From NCBI GenBank assembly GCA_013138975.1, contig WTBR01000006.1:62001-126000 (forward strand): a stretch of 64,000 nt of DNA, given 5' to 3'. Positions 60,772 through 64,000 of this stretch are shown here, one piece after another (position 1 is the stretch's first letter; every line of letters starts with the position of its first letter). Both the position numbers and the translations under genes were made by a program. The DNA comes from Bacteroidales bacterium (GTDB taxonomy: Bacteria > Bacteroidota > Bacteroidia > Bacteroidales > UBA12077). Below the pieces are notes generated by a model, which worked only from the letters and a program-made list of their open reading frames with translations, was not told the origin of the DNA and ran no database searches.

Positions 60772-61527
60772 ATGAAAAAACTTATTTTCCTTATATTTTC
60801 AATATCTACAGTGTTATATGCTAATGCTCAAGAGGTAGATAGTTTGCTTATTAAAGCAAACGATTTTTATACTAAGGCTCAATACCAGGATGCAATTAAT
60901 ACATATAACAATATTTTAGGATTGGGATACGAATCTCCAGAGGTTTATTATAATATTGGAAATGCATATTACAAAGAAAAAGGAATTGCTTTGGCTATTT
61001 TAAATTACGAAAAAGCTGTTCAGTTAGCACCTACCGATGAAGACATTTTATATAATCTGGAACTGACTAACAGACTTGTAGTGGATAAGATTGAGGTTTT
61101 ACCCGTATTTTTCATTACAGGATGGATTCGGAATTTAAAAAGCATACTTACTTCTGATTTATGGGCAATTATCAGCCTTACTAGTTTTATTCTTACCTTG
61201 GTTTTTATTTCTTTATTTCTATATAGTCGTAGTGTTGGTTTGAAAAAACTTTCTTTAGTTTTTACATTTTTTATAATAATAATTTCTACAATCTCATTAA
61301 TATTTTCGTATCAACAAAAACAAGCAATATTAAATGGGAACACTGCAATTGTAACTAGCCTATCGGTAACCGTAAAAAGCTCACCGGATATTAGCGGAAC
61401 AGATTTATTTGTGGTTCACGAGGGAACAAAAGTTTGGATTGAAGATAAAATCTCCGATTGGAATGAAATAAAGCTTAGCGACGGTAGCATTGGTTGGTTA
61501 AAGGCTGAGAATATTGAAGTAATTTAA
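60772..61527 (+). CDS. batE: BatE: TPR + TM + SH3-like domain (ORF track start at 60751)
   Basis: TPR YYNIGNAYYKEKGIALAILNYEKAVQLAP; SH3-like AIVTSLSVTVKSSPDISGTDLFVVHEGTKVWIEDK..WNEIKLSDGSIGWLKAENIE. Confidence 0.9.
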   Translation: MKKLIFLIFSISTVLYANAQEVDSLLIKANDFYTKAQYQDAINTYNNILGLGYESPEVYYNIGNAYYKEKGIALAILNYEKAVQLAPTDEDILYNLELTNRLVVDKIEVLPVFFITGWIRNLKSILTSDLWAIISLTSFILTLVFISLFLYSRSVGLKKLSLVFTFFIIIISTISLIFSYQQKQAILNGNTAIVTSLSVTVKSSPDISGTDLFVVHEGTKVWIEDKISDWNEIKLSDGSIGWLKAENIEVI

Positions 61528-61668
61528 AGTTTCAGGTTTCAGGTTTCAGGTTTCAAGATCCAGATTTCATGTTTTCATTCTAGTAGTAAAAGTATTAGCT
61601 ATTAAATTAGTGAGACTATATTCTACGATACTTGCAGCGAAATAAAAAAGAAAATTATTCTGATTTAA

Positions 61669-61799
61669 GAGGCTGTCCAAAAAGCTATTCTTACAGCAAA
61701 AATACTTCGGTAGGCGCAGTGTGACAAGTTGATTATAAGAATGTTGTCATGCTTAGCTTGTCGAAGTATAGACAACTTTTCGGCTTTTTGGACACTCTC
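61669..61799. repeat. MITE-like element, family A
   Basis: gaggctgtccaaaaagctattcttacagc...ggctttttggacactctc. Confidence 0.8.
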
Positions 61800-61900
61800 A
61801 GTTTATTTATAGCAACTCAAAACCAAACTAAGCAAAGTATTTACTAAATTTGCTATTCCATTAACATGGAACTTTGTACTATTAACTTTAAACTAAAAAA

Positions 61901-63586
61901 ATGTCCGACGATAAAAAGATTATATTTTCGATGTACAAGGTAAGTAAGACTTACCCACCAAATAAAACAGTAATTAAAAATATCAGCCTTTCATTCTTTC
62001 TTGGTGCTAAGATTGGTATTATAGGTTTAAACGGTAGTGGAAAATCGACCTTATTACGTATTATTGCTGGCCAGGATAAAGTATTTAATGGCGAGTTGGT
62101 TTTTGCAGAGGGTTATTCTGTAGGTCTTTTAGATCAGGAACCACAACTTGACGAAAGCAAAACCGTAAAAGACATAGTTAAAGAAGGAGCAAAGGAAGTT
62201 GTTGATGCTATTGAGGCATATGAAGCAATTAACCTAAAATTTGGTTTGCCTGAGGTTTATGAAGATGCGGATGCAATGGATAAACTAATGGCTGAACAAG
62301 CTGTTTTACAGGAAAAAATTGATCATATGGATGGTTGGAGTTTAGACACTAAACTTGATCGTGCTATGGATGCATTACAATGTCCGCCCGACGATCAGTT
62401 GGTTAGCGAGCTTTCTGGTGGTGAACGACGACGTGTTGCATTATGTCGATTACTATTACAAGAACCTGATATTTTATTATTAGATGAGCCTACTAACCAC
62501 CTTGATGCTGAAAGTATGCATTGGCTCGAACAACATTTACAACAATATAAAGGAACAGTTATTTGCATAACCCACGACCGTTATTTTCTTGATAATGTGG
62601 CTGGTTGGATATTAGAGCTTGATCGTGGCGAAGGAATTCCTTGGAAAGGGAACTACACATCGTGGTTGGATCAAAAAACCAACCGAATGAAGATGGAAGA
62701 AAAGGGAGAATCGAAACGTCGTAAATCCTTGGAGCGAGAACTCGAATGGGTTAAAATGTCACCAAAGGCACGCCATGCAAAATCTAAAGCCCGATTGTCT
62801 GCTTACGATAAAATGCTGAACGAAGATGTATCTCAAAAAGAAGAACGTTTGGAAATATATATTCCTAATGGTCCACGCTTAGGTGATAAGGTTATTGAAA
62901 TGCAAGGCGTTTCGAAAGCATATGATGATAAAGTATTATTTCAGGATTTGACTTTTAACTTACCACCTGCAGGAATAGTTGGAGTAATTGGGCCTAATGG
63001 TGCAGGTAAAACAACCTTGTTCCGAATGATTATGGAACAGGAAACAGCGGATAAAGGGAATATCGAAATTGGCGAAACAGTAAGCATTAGTTATGTTGAT
63101 CAAACACATCAAGCCATTGATACAGAGAAAACGGTATTTGAAGTTATATCCGATGGACTGGAAAACCTGAAATTAGGATCTAAAACGGTAAATTCTCGTG
63201 CTTATGTTGGACGATTTAACTTTAATGGAGCCGATCAGGAAAAGAAATGTGGAGTACTTTCCGGTGGTGAAAAAAACCGACTGCATTTGGCTCTTGCTTT
63301 AAAAGCAGAAGGAAATGTTCTGTTGCTTGATGAGCCGACCAACGATATAGATGTAAACACACTGCGAGCACTGGAAGAAGGTTTAGATAGCTTTGCAGGT
63401 TGTGCCGTAGTTATTAGTCACGACCGTTGGTTTCTGGATCGTATTGCAACTCACATTTTGGCATACGAAGGTGATGGACATGTTCATTTCTTCGAAGGAT
63501 CTTTTACTGAGTACGAAGAAAACCGACGCAAACGCCTAGGAACAGACGCTCCAAAACGATTTAAATACAAGAAACTGGTAAAATAA
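61901..63586 (+). CDS. ettA: Energy-dependent translational throttle protein EttA (ABC-F)
   Basis: Two ABC domains (GLNGSGKSTLLRIIAG; GPNGAGKTTLFRMIM), LSGGERRRVALCRLLL, EWVKMSPKARHAKSKARL linker. Confidence 0.96.
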   Translation: MSDDKKIIFSMYKVSKTYPPNKTVIKNISLSFFLGAKIGIIGLNGSGKSTLLRIIAGQDKVFNGELVFAEGYSVGLLDQEPQLDESKTVKDIVKEGAKEVVDAIEAYEAINLKFGLPEVYEDADAMDKLMAEQAVLQEKIDHMDGWSLDTKLDRAMDALQCPPDDQLVSELSGGERRRVALCRLLLQEPDILLLDEPTNHLDAESMHWLEQHLQQYKGTVICITHDRYFLDNVAGWILELDRGEGIPWKGNYTSWLDQKTNRMKMEEKGESKRRKSLERELEWVKMSPKARHAKSKARLSAYDKMLNEDVSQKEERLEIYIPNGPRLGDKVIEMQGVSKAYDDKVLFQDLTFNLPPAGIVGVIGPNGAGKTTLFRMIMEQETADKGNIEIGETVSISYVDQTHQAIDTEKTVFEVISDGLENLKLGSKTVNSRAYVGRFNFNGADQEKKCGVLSGGEKNRLHLALALKAEGNVLLLDEPTNDIDVNTLRALEEGLDSFAGCAVVISHDRWFLDRIATHILAYEGDGHVHFFEGSFTEYEENRRKRLGTDAPKRFKYKKLVK

Positions 63587-63659
63587 TTTACTAAATTAAG
63601 GATTAATTAATCAGTTTATTCTAGTTAATTAATCCTTAATAATATCATCCATATTACTA

Positions 63660-63977
63660 TCAAAAAACTGTCACCCTGAACAATGTCATCCTGAGCGTGT
63701 AGAAAGGTTTCAAAACCACTTACCTTGAACAATGTCATCCTGAGCCTGTCGAAGGATGTTAGTTGAAGTCTGCTTGAGTAATGCCATTCTGAGCCTTTCA
63801 AAGGGTGTCAAATGGTTTCAAAACCTCTTGCCCTGAACAATGTCATCCTGAGCTCGTCGAAGGATCTTAAAGGATGTTGAAGTCTGCTTGAGCATTGTCA
63901 TCCAGAACATTGTGGAAAGGTTTCAAAACCTCTTACCCTGAACAATGTCATCCTGAGCCTGTCGAAGGATCTCAAAA
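63660..63977. repeat. Intergenic tandem/dispersed repeat cluster (gaacaatgtcatcctgagc...gtcgaaggat)
   Basis: gaacaatgtcatcctgagc at 63678, 63727, 63835, 63940; ~105-108-bp higher-order unit. Confidence 0.85.
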
Positions 63978-64000
63978 GTTAAGTAATAATAATCTTTTAA

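Noticed and set aside
63660-63977. CRISPR array
   Set aside because: Repeats are imperfect, unit spacing is irregular at small scale, the spacers are themselves repeated, and no cas genes are in the window.
1-64000. tRNA or rRNA genes
   Set aside because: No convincing T-arm/acceptor pairing or rRNA-conserved segments were seen by eye; a tRNAscan-SE/Infernal run would settle this.

Overview
AT-rich chromosomal window from a Bacteroidota-type genome; lineage is inferred from the Bat operon, lipoprotein signals and protein styles. I count about 47 credible protein-coding genes, one of which (a 51-aa rubredoxin at 267..422) is missing from the supplied ORF track. No rRNA, tRNA, CRISPR array or transposase gene was recognised. 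Recognisable content includes: two LTA-synthase-like sulfatases; threonine aldolase; S8 protease; isoaspartyl peptidase; PAS/GAF hybrid histidine kinase; DHOD-like protein; DnaQ-exonuclease/GIY-YIG fusion; M14 peptidase; Crp/Fnr regulator divergent from OsmC; phosphate butyryltransferase; RelA/SpoT enzyme with a degenerate hydrolase motif; flavodiiron protein; PatB; TruA; a moxR-DUF58-batABCDE cluster; and EttA. Best candidates for under-described biology: (i) a 1506-aa protein at 30413..34933 with a helical N-terminus (possible HEPN-like RN-x3-H motif), a STAND-like P-loop NTPase, a long TPR array and a C-terminal small beta-barrel-like tail, which resembles the layout of Avs/STAND conflict systems; (ii) a membrane-anchored 46-aa-periodic TPR protein at 14069..16192, bracketed by two near-identical MITE-like repeats in direct orientation. 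The intergenic DNA holds several families of dispersed palindromic elements that share outer ends but have different cores, suggesting modular or mosaic non-autonomous elements. All assignments come from reading the sequence; no searches were run.
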